Below are positions 15,788 to 25,585 of a stretch of 64,000 nt of DNA, piece after piece. Source of the stretch: JAVBUZ01 sp031554725. GTDB lineage: Bacteria > Bacillota > Clostridia > Lachnospirales > Lachnospiraceae. The position numbers and the translations under genes were made by a program. The stretch is from assembly GCA_031554725.1 (NCBI GenBank), contig JAVBUZ010000046.1:1-64000 (forward strand), in the 5' to 3' direction. The notes below the pieces were generated by a model, which was not told where the DNA came from, did no database searches, and saw nothing but the letters and a program-made list of their open reading frames with translations. Position 1 is the first letter of the stretch. Each line of letters starts with the position of its first letter.

Positions 15788-18481
15788 TTATTTATGTATA
15801 AAACGAATAACACTTACCGAATACTTTGGTGCTGTATATATAAAGTTATCTTGAATACTTAATGAGCTTTCTGTAGGAACCATCTTGTTTGGTTCTGTAA
15901 AGGAGTTCACATCTGCGGTGTTCTCTCCTTGAAGTACAGTAACCTGTGCGTTTGCTTCGTATTTTGAGCTATCAAAATCGGCCAAGGAGGTGTTTACGTC
16001 TATAGGGGTATCAGAAACGTTTACAAGTTTTATAATGATATCTCCATTTTCATCTACAGAGGCTGTTTCATAAATCATGTCTGCTGTTTCATAGGTATAG
16101 TCTACATATTTCATATCATTTACATAGCATTTAATATTGTTGCCAGAAACCTCAACCTTTAAGGTATAAACTTGATTATGCTTTAGGGTAGTTGTTTTTG
16201 TGGTACCTGTTATCTGTCCGCTCTTAGAATTTCCAGTTACAATCTGTAAACAGGAAACGGTATTTCCCCAACCACCAAGATTCCAAAAAATATTGTTTGC
16301 GGTATTTTCCACACAAATAGGAATTAAAAAGCCTTCCTGACCACTTAAAATCTCAGCTTCTACAGTAAGAGTGTAATTGTTCCAAGAAGTATCGCCAACA
16401 TAAATAGCATCGCCAGTATTTCCATCATTAGGGGCACCGGTATAGCTTTGTACCAGGCGACCATCCTTTACAGACCAATCACCCTCATGATCATCGAAAC
16501 CGTCTGCTTTTAAAACGCTATCATCATCAAAGGTGCAGGAATATAGAACTTCTCCAGTATCGTTTGACGTAATAGTAAGGTTGTCATAGGCAACAGAAGT
16601 CTGCCAGCTACCTAACCCAACTTTTCCAGAGAGTGCTGTTTCCAAGGATAAGTCCTTAGTATCTAAGGTACTAGGAAGGATAGTAGTACCTACATTGTTA
16701 CCAAAAAGCTTTTGCACATAGTAGTTTACAGAGCCATAAACGGTTGATTGGGAATACCAAATTAAGTCAGGTGTCCACTGATTTGAGGTGGCGTTACCAA
16801 ATAAAGGTGCATAACAAGCCATCTCAATGATGTCGCCGTTTCTTTCAAGTCCAGTCATATAAGCGGCTTCTGCTAAAGCAGCGGCAAGGGTATTGGACTG
16901 AGCCGCGTATTCACCTAGGAAAACCTTGGCATTTGATTCACGGTCATATTTGTCATAGCGAGTGGTGTTTGTTAAAAACCAGTTTGGAGATTCATAATAA
17001 TGCTCATCTACTAAAGTGGTAAAAGTATCATCTTCATTATCTTCTACATATCTCCAACCATTTCTATCTCCAGAAGCAGGGCCATTTGCTACGATAAGCT
17101 CAATGCCACTGTAAAGCTCTGGATTTTGAGTAGCAGCCTTTTCAAAGGCAGAAACAAATTTCTTGTAGTGCTGGAAGTATTCCGTTTGCCATTGCTCATT
17201 ACCAATACCAATATATTTTAGTGGGAAGGCTTCTTCATGTCCCATGGCAATTCGAACATTTCCCCAATAGGTGTTTTCATCACCAAGGCAAAACTCAACT
17301 AGATCCAAAGCATCTTGAATGCAAGTAGCAAATTCTTCGCTATCTAAGTCATAAACCATATATTTTGAACTTTGAGGTTGACAGGTCATTCCTGCGTTTA
17401 GGATAGGCACCGGTTCGCATTCAAGAATTTCACAAAGTTCAAAAAATTCATAGAAGCCAATACCATAGGTGGTGTAATATGGATGCCCACTGTTTCCGTT
17501 CCAGATAGACTTTCCTTGAGGTCTTATAGCAACATCGCCCATGGCAGCTTCGCCATTTATTGTAAAGTCATATCCATTTCCAATGGAGTCCTTCCAATCA
17601 TACATAGATTCTAAGTCTCTTCCTTCGATAACGCAGCCACCAGGGAAACGTAAGAAGGTAGGATTTAAAGCTTCCAGATATTCTCCAATATCCTTTCGGA
17701 TAGTAGTGCCCTTATAAGTTTCTACAGGCATAAGAGAAACCATATCTACGCAAATGCTTCCTGCTCCCATTTCAACATAGACTCTTGTTTCCTTGCCAGA
17801 GATGGAAGCTTTTGAAGAGGTTAATGTTAAGGAATACTTTTTCCAGTCCTTGGTTAGTCCAGTAATAATATCCTCTGCAAAAATATTGCCATCTACATCC
17901 TTGATAGAAATTTTCACATCGTTATCATAGTCATTAGGTGCTTTTAGATAAATGGAAAAGTCGTAGGTAGTATTTTCTGTCACATGTAAGCCTTCAAGAA
18001 AGCCCTTGTTAAAGATACCTAAATAATCGGAAGAGGTATTTGATAATATAGCATAATGTGTGTTGTTGCAGTTTAAATAGGAAGCATCTTCTCTACCATC
18101 TTCTACTGTAAAAGAAAAGGCGTCATTTCCCGGATCAGAAAGAATCCAGCCGTGTTTGTTTTGATTACCGGCTATGCTACCATATTCAAAAGAACGGTTT
18201 TTAATCATCTCGGCATAAAGTCCACCATCTAGTGCAAAGTTAATGTCCTCCAAGAAAATACCATAAAGAGTATCACTTATATCATAACTGCTATCAAGAT
18301 TAGAAAAATCTGTTTGAAGAACATATGAAACAGCAGGTGCTTCTACAGGCGCACTACTATTAATTACATCCTCCGGAGTCTCATTAGTAGTAGCTGTACC
18401 TGTGTTTGAACAGGCACTTAATGCGAACATGCTTATCATCATTAGTAATAGCATGGTGCATTTTAGTGGTTTTTTGGTCAT
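15788..18481 (-). CDS. Secreted GH51 alpha-L-arabinofuranosidase lipoprotein, multidomain
   Basis: This 897-residue protein has a lipobox LSAC (Cys 24). After a linker, the GH51-type start LYGIFLEDINFALDGGLYAEMIKNRSFE is followed by a CBM4/9-like beta-sandwich (about residues 110-255). The TIM barrel has FLRFPGGCVIEGRD, the acid/base Glu in GIGNEQWQ and the nucleophile Glu in VFLGEYAAQ. A LamG/DUF1080-like beta-sandwich (about 640-810) appears inserted before the last part of the C-terminal beta domain. It should remove arabinose side chains outside the cell. It is transcribed divergently from the large binding-protein gene and ends next to structured element copy 2. Confidence 0.88.
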   Translation of the reverse strand: MTKKPLKCTMLLLMMISMFALSACSNTGTATTNETPEDVINSSAPVEAPAVSYVLQTDFSNLDSSYDISDTLYGIFLEDINFALDGGLYAEMIKNRSFEYGSIAGNQNKHGWILSDPGNDAFSFTVEDGREDASYLNCNNTHYAILSNTSSDYLGIFNKGFLEGLHVTENTTYDFSIYLKAPNDYDNDVKISIKDVDGNIFAEDIITGLTKDWKKYSLTLTSSKASISGKETRVYVEMGAGSICVDMVSLMPVETYKGTTIRKDIGEYLEALNPTFLRFPGGCVIEGRDLESMYDWKDSIGNGYDFTINGEAAMGDVAIRPQGKSIWNGNSGHPYYTTYGIGFYEFFELCEILECEPVPILNAGMTCQPQSSKYMVYDLDSEEFATCIQDALDLVEFCLGDENTYWGNVRIAMGHEEAFPLKYIGIGNEQWQTEYFQHYKKFVSAFEKAATQNPELYSGIELIVANGPASGDRNGWRYVEDNEDDTFTTLVDEHYYESPNWFLTNTTRYDKYDRESNAKVFLGEYAAQSNTLAAALAEAAYMTGLERNGDIIEMACYAPLFGNATSNQWTPDLIWYSQSTVYGSVNYYVQKLFGNNVGTTILPSTLDTKDLSLETALSGKVGLGSWQTSVAYDNLTITSNDTGEVLYSCTFDDDSVLKADGFDDHEGDWSVKDGRLVQSYTGAPNDGNTGDAIYVGDTSWNNYTLTVEAEILSGQEGFLIPICVENTANNIFWNLGGWGNTVSCLQIVTGNSKSGQITGTTKTTTLKHNQVYTLKVEVSGNNIKCYVNDMKYVDYTYETADMIYETASVDENGDIIIKLVNVSDTPIDVNTSLADFDSSKYEANAQVTVLQGENTADVNSFTEPNKMVPTESSLSIQDNFIYTAPKYSVSVIRFIHK

Positions 18482-18616
18482 AAATATTTCCTCCCATGTG
18501 AAATTTGCACATAAACATATTTGATTATAGTACAGGTGTTAAAAATATAACAGATAAATGAGTGAAACTTTTTACTCATATATATAAAATAGCACAAAAA
18601 CACTTAATTTCTAGCA

Positions 18617-18668
18617 TTGACTTTTTACCAAAAAGATAGTAAGTTAGATATATATATAATTTACTAAA
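18617..18668 (+). promoter_or_regulatory. Promoter of the arabinan transport cluster, with operator-like sites
   Basis: TTGACT (18617-18622), a 17-base spacer and TAAGTT (18640-18645) form a plausible sigma-A promoter. It matches the promoter at 34351 at 22 of 29 positions, including TTTTACC in the spacer. TTTACCAAA lies in the spacer and TTTACTAAA lies at 18660-18668 just past the expected start site. Both could be regulator sites. Confidence 0.55.
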
Positions 18669-18721
18669 ACATTTAACTAAAAAATGAAATGAATGATAGA
18701 CAAAAATATGGGAGGTTCATA

Positions 18722-21691
18722 ATGTATAGGAAGGGCAAAATCAAAGTAATTGCATTGGGATTAGTTACAAGCATGCTGTTTTCATATCTACCAGCAGCAG
18801 AACTTAATACGGTAAGTGCTGCAGAAAATAGTATTGCTACATTCTCCACAACAGGTGGGGATTATATGGAGATGCTTTACAATAACTATACAAAGGTTAG
18901 CGCTAAGTATACTGCAAAGGATTATGAAGGTGCAGATGTTGTTTGTACAGCAAGTGGAACAGTTAGTGATTTAGGACAGGCGGAGCTTACAAGTGAAACA
19001 AAGGGCTATCCAAATGTAGCGAATGTTATCGATATGGGTGTGGATGATGTCGTTATCTTAACAGTAGAAGTTCCAAAGACTGCACTATACTTTATTGAGT
19101 TTGATTACTTATCCTATGACAAATCTATCATGCCGATAGAAATGTCTATGATGGTAGATGGTGTATTTCCTTTCTTCGAAAGTCGAAACCTTGAATTTGA
19201 ATCCACATGGGTATCTAAGGATACAAGAACTTTTGATAGATATGATAATGAAATTGTAACAGTACCAGAGAAACTTATCCAGTGGGAAAGCAAATATCTT
19301 ATGGATGGTAGCCATAGACATTCTATTCCTTTAAAGGTAGAGCTTGAGCAAGGCACACATGAAATCACCCTAACCATTGGTGAAGGCAACTTCTTATTTG
19401 GAGGTCTTACCTTAAGAGCACCTTTTGAAGTGGCAGAGTACACTGGCTCAGAAAAGGCAGAGGGTGATGGATTCATAGAAATCCAGGCAGAAGACTTTAC
19501 TTATAGAAATGATTCTTCCATTCATGCAGTAGCAGAGTTTGATACGAGCCTAACTCCTTACGAAGTAAAGGATACCGTATTAAATACCATAGACTCTGAT
19601 TCCTTTTATGAAGCAGGACAAAGAGTTACCTATGAATTTGATGTAGAAAAAGCAGGTTACTACTACATAGCAATGAATTATCGCCAATCAGAAAAAACAG
19701 ATTTCCCTGTTTTTGTAGATGTAAGATTAGATAATGAAATACCTAATAAAGCATTTCAGTCCTATGCACTTTCTTATAACAAAAAATATGAAACCATATC
19801 TTTAGTGGATGACGAGAATAACAAACTTAGCGTTTACTTAGAAGAGGGAACACATTCTATTTCCTTTACGATTAGTAATGATCCTATTTGTCATCTACTT
19901 GAAGGACTAGATGAGGTTATGTCAGGTGTTAATGACCTTGCTCTGGAAATTACCAAGGTGGCAGGAACCAATGCAGATAAGTATAGAGATTTAAAATTAA
20001 GTAGATACATACCAAATTTAGAAAACAATATGTATGGTTACGTAAATAGAATGTACGAGCTACAAGATAGTATTCGCCCTTATGCAAATAAGACAGGAAC
20101 CGTTGCTATTGTATCCAACATGATTATTGCAGCAGAGCAAATAAAATCCATGGCAGAGGAACCTGATGAAATTCCATACCGTGTTGCAGAGCTTTCCACC
20201 AGCCGAAATTCAGCAACTCGTAATTTGGCAAGTTCCATTGATAAGTTAATAGAAAATAATTTAGCATTTGATAAGATATATATTTACCAGGAGCAAGCAA
20301 CAATTCCTAGTAAACCAGGTATATTCCAGTCTGCTTGGATGAATATAAAGAGATTTTTTACCTCCTTTACAGAGCAAGCTTATTCTACCAGTAATACGAA
20401 TTCAGAACACTTACAGGTATGGGTAAACCGTTCTAGTCAGTCCGTTCAGGTAATGCAAAAGCTTATAGACGAATCTTTTACACCTCAGACGGGTATTGAA
20501 GTAGATATTAGTATTATGCCAGACCAATACAAATTGGTACTTGCGAATACATCAGGTAAAGCACCAGACGTTGCAACAGGAATCAACTACACCATACCTT
20601 ATGAGCTAGCCATTCGAGGAGCTCTTGTAGATATGATGGAATTTGAAGATTTTCAGGAAACGGCAGCTCCTTACGAAGCAGGATTTTTCATGAGCTCTAC
20701 CGTAAATGGTGGTATCTATGCAATGCCAGAAACCATGAACTTTTACGTATTGTTCTACCGTTCTGACATTTTAGATAAATTGGGATTAGAAGTACCAAAC
20801 ACCATGCAGGATGTAATTGATATGTTACCTGAACTTCAGATGAGAGGTTTAAACTTTAGTATTCCAGTATCTGGTATGTTACTTATGAGAAACTTCCATG
20901 GAACAACGCCTTCCATTTACCAATTTGGTGGTAGCTTATATGGTGAAACAGCACAACAAGGAACCATGCTTGGAAGTGCAGAATCGGTAGAAGGCTTTAC
21001 CTTTTTAACAGACTTATTTACTGTTTATGATATACCAATTAACATTGATAACTTCTATCAGCACTTAAGAAATGGAGATATACCAATTGGTATTGCTGAT
21101 TATACTACCTATAACCTTATGACAAATGCAGCACCTGAACTTAAAAATTCATGGGAAATTGCCTTAGTACCAGGGGTAGAGAAGGAAGACGGAACGGTTG
21201 ATAGAACCACCTGTGGATGTGCGGAAAGTACCGTTATTTTCAAGTCTACAGAAGATAGAGAGCAAATGGCTTGGGAATTTACAAAATGGTGGTCTTCTAC
21301 AGAAACTCAGGCACAGTATGGTCAGACCATGCAGATGACATATGGTAAAGAATATATGTGGGCAACTGCAAATATGGATGCATTTATGCAGTTACCTTGG
21401 GACTCTTCAGACAAACGAATTATTGCAGAGCAGATGTCTTATGTTATTGATGTTGTCAGAGTACCAGGAACCTACTTATTAGAACGTGAAATCAGTAATG
21501 CATTTAATGATATTGTGGTAAATAATAAAACAGCACAGATGAGAATTGATAAAGCAGTAAAAACTATAAATAGGGAGTTCCAGAGAAAACTGGAAGAATT
21601 TGAGTACATAGATAGCGAAGGAAAGACCTTAGAAGAATATGTGATTCCCAATATAGATTCAGTTAGAAAAATGCTTGGCAGGGAAGAATAG
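18722..21691 (+). CDS. Large secreted ABC solute-binding protein with N-terminal CBM-like domains
   Basis: From the ATG at 18722 (GGGAGG at 18710-18715) the product has 989 residues, about twice the usual solute-binding length. A Sec signal peptide ends near VSAAENS, with no lipobox. Two galactose-binding-like beta-sandwich domains follow (about residues 40-240 and 245-415; the second begins FIEIQAEDFTYRND, as in CBM6/35). A helical linker comes next, then a family 1 extracellular solute-binding domain from about residue 555 (LQVWVNRSSQSVQVMQKLIDE; GIYAMPETMNFYVLFYRSD). It probably captures long arabino-oligosaccharides for the two permeases that follow. Confidence 0.85.
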   Translation: MYRKGKIKVIALGLVTSMLFSYLPAAELNTVSAAENSIATFSTTGGDYMEMLYNNYTKVSAKYTAKDYEGADVVCTASGTVSDLGQAELTSETKGYPNVANVIDMGVDDVVILTVEVPKTALYFIEFDYLSYDKSIMPIEMSMMVDGVFPFFESRNLEFESTWVSKDTRTFDRYDNEIVTVPEKLIQWESKYLMDGSHRHSIPLKVELEQGTHEITLTIGEGNFLFGGLTLRAPFEVAEYTGSEKAEGDGFIEIQAEDFTYRNDSSIHAVAEFDTSLTPYEVKDTVLNTIDSDSFYEAGQRVTYEFDVEKAGYYYIAMNYRQSEKTDFPVFVDVRLDNEIPNKAFQSYALSYNKKYETISLVDDENNKLSVYLEEGTHSISFTISNDPICHLLEGLDEVMSGVNDLALEITKVAGTNADKYRDLKLSRYIPNLENNMYGYVNRMYELQDSIRPYANKTGTVAIVSNMIIAAEQIKSMAEEPDEIPYRVAELSTSRNSATRNLASSIDKLIENNLAFDKIYIYQEQATIPSKPGIFQSAWMNIKRFFTSFTEQAYSTSNTNSEHLQVWVNRSSQSVQVMQKLIDESFTPQTGIEVDISIMPDQYKLVLANTSGKAPDVATGINYTIPYELAIRGALVDMMEFEDFQETAAPYEAGFFMSSTVNGGIYAMPETMNFYVLFYRSDILDKLGLEVPNTMQDVIDMLPELQMRGLNFSIPVSGMLLMRNFHGTTPSIYQFGGSLYGETAQQGTMLGSAESVEGFTFLTDLFTVYDIPINIDNFYQHLRNGDIPIGIADYTTYNLMTNAAPELKNSWEIALVPGVEKEDGTVDRTTCGCAESTVIFKSTEDREQMAWEFTKWWSSTETQAQYGQTMQMTYGKEYMWATANMDAFMQLPWDSSDKRIIAEQMSYVIDVVRVPGTYLLEREISNAFNDIVVNNKTAQMRIDKAVKTINREFQRKLEEFEYIDSEGKTLEEYVIPNIDSVRKMLGREE

Positions 21692-21706
21692 GGGGTACTT
21701 TAAAAT

Positions 21707-22624
21707 ATGAGTAATTTTAAGAAAAATAAAATTGCAAAAAGGCAAAACAATAAGAATGGATATTTATTTATTATGCCTTATGCAGTTGTATTCAGTATAT
21801 TTATTTTAGTACCAGTACTACTCGCAATTGTTCTTTCCTTTACAAACTTTAATGCCATCCAGTTTCCTTCTTGGGTTGGATTCTTAAACTACATAACGGT
21901 TTTGACAAATGATGAAGTATTCATGCAGTATGTATTACCAAATACTGTAGTTTACGCAATTATTGTGGGTGTTGGCGGTTATCTTTTGTCTTTCATTCTT
22001 GCCTGGGCATTATGTAATTTAACAAGTGGATTTAGAACCGTATTTGCTCTTATTTTATACTCACCAAGTATGACGGCAGGTATTGCTATGACAGTCGTTT
22101 GGAAGGTAATCTTCTCTGGTGATCAGACAGGACTTCTAAATAGCTGGCTCATGAGCTTAGGTATTTTGAATGAGCCTATTATCTGGCTAGTTGATGCAAG
22201 GTTTTTACTTCCTATCGTAGTTCTTATCGGTTTATGGTCCAGTATGGGTATTGGTTTCTTATCCCTTATTGCTGGTATTTTAAATACCGACGAGTCCTTA
22301 TACGAAGCTGGTGCCATCGATGGTGTTAAGAACCGTTTTCAGGAAATGATTTATATTACAATCCCAAGTATGAAGCCTCAGATGCTTTTTGCAGCGGTTA
22401 TGTCAACAGTAAATGCATTCCAAACAGGTACGATTTATGGCTTACTAATTGGTAATCCATCACCAGGTTATAAGTCACAGCTCATTGTTAACCACATTGA
22501 AGATTATGGATTCTTGCGTTACGAAATGGGATATGCAGCAGCGCTATCCGTAGTTCTTCTGCTTATTGTACAGCTATTCTCCAAGGCAGCTAATAAGCTG
22601 TTTGGCGAAAAAGACGAATTCTAG
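21707..22624 (+). CDS. Carbohydrate ABC permease, MalF/UgpA type
   Basis: The 305-residue protein has six predicted membrane segments and the EAA-type loop [26 protein letters not shown], where the ATPase would dock. It lies 15 bases after the giant binding protein and just before a MalG-type partner. No ATPase gene occurs in the locus. Together with its partner it should form the channel for the oligosaccharides delivered by the 989-residue binding protein. Confidence 0.9.
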   Translation: MSNFKKNKIAKRQNNKNGYLFIMPYAVVFSIFILVPVLLAIVLSFTNFNAIQFPSWVGFLNYITVLTNDEVFMQYVLPNTVVYAIIVGVGGYLLSFILAWALCNLTSGFRTVFALILYSPSMTAGIAMTVVWKVIFSGDQTGLLNSWLMSLGILNEPIIWLVDARFLLPIVVLIGLWSSMGIGFLSLIAGILNTDESLYEAGAIDGVKNRFQEMIYITIPSMKPQMLFAAVMSTVNAFQTGTIYGLLIGNPSPGYKSQLIVNHIEDYGFLRYEMGYAAALSVVLLLIVQLFSKAANKLFGEKDEF

Positions 22625-22640
22625 AAAGGAGAGAGGAAAA

Positions 22641-23510
22641 ATGGCATATAAAGGACATCGAATTAATCCACAAAGATTTGAAAAAAGCCATATTAAAATT
22701 ATAGCAGCAATTTTGCCCTTAGTAATTTTTATGGCACTGCCCATTATTTTTATTATCAACCATGCATTTAAACCCATGGAAGAGTTATTTGCATTCCCTC
22801 CTACCTTTTTTGTAAAAAATCCGACCTTGGATAACTTTTCAGATTTAATGAAAATCAATAGAACCGCTGGTATACCAATGGGGCGTTATGTGTTTAATAG
22901 TGTGATTGTAACAGTATTAACGATTATTCTTTCTTTACTTTTTACAACCTGTGCAGCTTTTGCACTTTCTAAGATTAAGTTTAGAGCAAAGCACACCTTA
23001 TTAAATATTAACCAAGCAGCGATTATGTTCGTTGCAACAGCAGTACTGATTCCAAGATATTTGGTAGTAAGTTTAGGTGGAATGGTTGATAGCTATTTTG
23101 CTCACATTTTACCACTGATTGCCATGCCAGTTGCGCTGTTTCTTGTGAAGCAGTTCGTGGATCAGGTACCTGATTCCTTGCTGGAAGCGGCATATATTGA
23201 CGGAGCTTCAGATTTTCAGGTATATAGAAAAATTGTTATTCCAATGATTAAGCCAGCAATTGCAACAGCATCAATACTAGTATTTCAGCAGGTATGGACG
23301 AACCTAGAGACTTCAAATTTCTTTACCAATGATGATAGTATGAAGACTCTAACCTTTTATATGAACTCCTTTATTACGGCAAATAATACCGTAGCAGGTC
23401 AGGGTATTGCAGCGGCAGCAGCAATGGTAATGTTTCTTCCGAACCTAATATTATTTATTATTTTACAGAAAAATGTAATGAATACCATGGCACATTCCGG
23501 TATCAAATAA
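22641..23510 (+). CDS. Carbohydrate ABC permease, MalG/UgpE type
   Basis: The start at 22641 is preceded by AAAGGAGAGAGG; the frame is open upstream but that would overlap the previous permease. The 289-residue protein has six membrane segments and the EAA loop LEAAYIDGASDFQVYRKIVIPMIKPA. It pairs with the permease ending at 22624. Confidence 0.9.
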   Translation: MAYKGHRINPQRFEKSHIKIIAAILPLVIFMALPIIFIINHAFKPMEELFAFPPTFFVKNPTLDNFSDLMKINRTAGIPMGRYVFNSVIVTVLTIILSLLFTTCAAFALSKIKFRAKHTLLNINQAAIMFVATAVLIPRYLVVSLGGMVDSYFAHILPLIAMPVALFLVKQFVDQVPDSLLEAAYIDGASDFQVYRKIVIPMIKPAIATASILVFQQVWTNLETSNFFTNDDSMKTLTFYMNSFITANNTVAGQGIAAAAAMVMFLPNLILFIILQKNVMNTMAHSGIK

Positions 23511-23527
23511 AGAAGAGGCGGGCGTAT

Positions 23528-25585
23528 ATGAAAAAAGTAATAAAAATTTCAAAAAAAATAGCCTTGGCTTTGATGGTATTTTTACTGGGAATAGAAGCAT
23601 GCGGCCTAAATGCACAGGCAGGAGATGCTCCTTACAGAACTTATACTGTGGATGGCTATGGTTATTTAATTGAAACACAAACAGCGTATTTACCTTATGA
23701 AACACTTACAAAGTTCGGCGAGGAAGCCCTAAGTGGCCCAAGCGACATGTGTGTTACTGACGATGGAAAAATCTATATTGCAGACACAGGAAACAGCAGA
23801 ATTGTTGTGGGTGATATTGAAGGCAATTTAGTTAAAATTATAGGAGAAGGAACACTCGTTACTCCTAAAGGGGTTTTTGTTACAAAGGATAATCATGTAT
23901 ATGTAGCAGACCGAGATGCACAGAGAATTTTTGAGTTTGATGAAAACGGTAGCGTAGTGAATGAGTATGGCAAGCCAACTAGTCCTTTATATGGTGAGGC
24001 GCTCAGCTTTTTACCAATCAAGATTATTGTAAATGATGCAGGTATTATGTTTGCAATCTGTGAATCAAATACCAATGGTATTGTAGAAATTTCCCCTTCA
24101 GAGGGCGGGCTTTTCTTAGGATACTTTGGAACAAACTTAGCAGATCAATCCTTATTTACCATTATAAGAAGAGCCATTTCAACAGATGCGCAGAGAGCAA
24201 AAATGGTAAGTAATATTCCTTCTACACCAGACAATCTTTGCTTAGACGAGAAGGGACTTATTTATACAGTTACTCGTGGTGAAGAAGAACAGACCATAAA
24301 GAGACTAAATATTGCCGGTAAAAATGTATATGAAACAGAGATGTATGATGAGGTTCCCGTTGCAATCACAGCAGGAAATCATGACAACGTATACATGGTT
24401 TCTCAGCAAGGCTTTATTTTTGAGTTAAATAGCGAAGGTGATACCTTCTATATCTTTGGTGGTGCCGATGATGGTACACAGCGAGTTGGTCTTTGTACTG
24501 TGGTAAGTGCAATCGCAGTAGATAAACAGGATAGATTATATATTCTAGATGCAGATAAATGTCAGATTCAAACCTTTGAACCTACAGAGTTTACAAACCT
24601 TCTTCACAGTGCACTGAATTTATATTCCAATGGACGTTATACGGAAAGCAAAGAACCACTAGAAGAAGTATTAAAAATGAACAGTATGTTTGACTATGCC
24701 AATATGGCGATGGGAAGAGCATATTTCCAAGAAGAAAATTATGAAGAAGCACTTAGATATGCAAAGCTAGCAAAGGACTATGATGGATTTTCTGATGCTA
24801 CATGGGAGGTTAGAAACCTTTGGTTAAAGAAAAATCTAGTTCCTGTTATTTGGATTATTATTATTTTATTAGCTTTAAAGAAAATAATAGAGCTTCTAGA
24901 CAAAAAGAAAAATATATTAGCACCAGTTAAAAGATGGAAAGAAAAAATTGGTAAAAAGTCACTTATTGAAAATCTAAAATATGCTTGGTACTTTATGCGT
25001 CACCCAATTGATGGAAGCTATGGTATTGCAAGAGAAGGAAGAGCCTCTTTAATGGCAGCCAATATTTTAGTTGTTGTATTTACTATCGAATTTATCGTTA
25101 ACAAATACCTTTGTGGTTTCCTACAAAAAACCGTAAGGGAAGGAAGATATGAGATTTTTTCTGACATAGGTATTATTGTTTTCGTACTATTTGCATTAAC
25201 AGCATGTAACTACCTAGTATGTACCATTAACGAAGGTGAAGGAACCATAAAGAAAATATATTGCTCTTTTGCATATTGTCTAACACCTTATATCACCATT
25301 ATTCCAATTGTTTTTGCATTATCTCATGTGCTAACAACAAATGAAGAATTCTTGATTTTATTCTCATATGTGCTTTTACTTGGATGGATGGCAACGTTAT
25401 TTGTGCTAGGAGTGAAGGAAATAAACAACTTTACAGCAAAGGAAACAGTAAAAATACTTTGCTTAACAGCATTTACAATTATTATTTTGGCACTTTTAAT
25501 TTTTATTGTTTACGTACTATGGGCACAGGTATTTGAGTTTATCTTTGCAATTATCGGAGAGGTGGTGTATCGACTTGGTTACTAA
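23528..25585 (+). CDS. NHL-repeat / TPR / Yip1-like membrane protein
   Basis: A 685-residue three-part protein. A signal peptide (residues 1-31, ending AQA) is followed by an extracellular NHL-type beta-propeller (about 60-350) with repeats such as PSDMCVTDDGKIYIADTGNSRIVVGD and PKGVFVTKDNHVYVADRDAQRIFEFDENG. A short TPR-like helical stretch follows (about 360-430), then a membrane segment near 440 and a C-terminal domain with about five membrane segments resembling Yip1 (GTIKKIYCSFAYCLTPYI). It sits in the middle of the transporter cluster in the same direction. It may organise or sense the uptake machinery. No enzyme motif is visible. Confidence 0.8.
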   Translation: MKKVIKISKKIALALMVFLLGIEACGLNAQAGDAPYRTYTVDGYGYLIETQTAYLPYETLTKFGEEALSGPSDMCVTDDGKIYIADTGNSRIVVGDIEGNLVKIIGEGTLVTPKGVFVTKDNHVYVADRDAQRIFEFDENGSVVNEYGKPTSPLYGEALSFLPIKIIVNDAGIMFAICESNTNGIVEISPSEGGLFLGYFGTNLADQSLFTIIRRAISTDAQRAKMVSNIPSTPDNLCLDEKGLIYTVTRGEEEQTIKRLNIAGKNVYETEMYDEVPVAITAGNHDNVYMVSQQGFIFELNSEGDTFYIFGGADDGTQRVGLCTVVSAIAVDKQDRLYILDADKCQIQTFEPTEFTNLLHSALNLYSNGRYTESKEPLEEVLKMNSMFDYANMAMGRAYFQEENYEEALRYAKLAKDYDGFSDATWEVRNLWLKKNLVPVIWIIIILLALKKIIELLDKKKNILAPVKRWKEKIGKKSLIENLKYAWYFMRHPIDGSYGIAREGRASLMAANILVVVFTIEFIVNKYLCGFLQKTVREGRYEIFSDIGIIVFVLFALTACNYLVCTINEGEGTIKKIYCSFAYCLTPYITIIPIVFALSHVLTTNEEFLILFSYVLLLGWMATLFVLGVKEINNFTAKETVKILCLTAFTIIILALLIFIVYVLWAQVFEFIFAIIGEVVYRLGY

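Noticed and set aside
15663..15854. A 63-codon plus-strand frame across structured element 2
   Set aside because: It lies in a conserved palindromic element and overlaps the GH51 3' end; no ribosome site and no protein-like composition.
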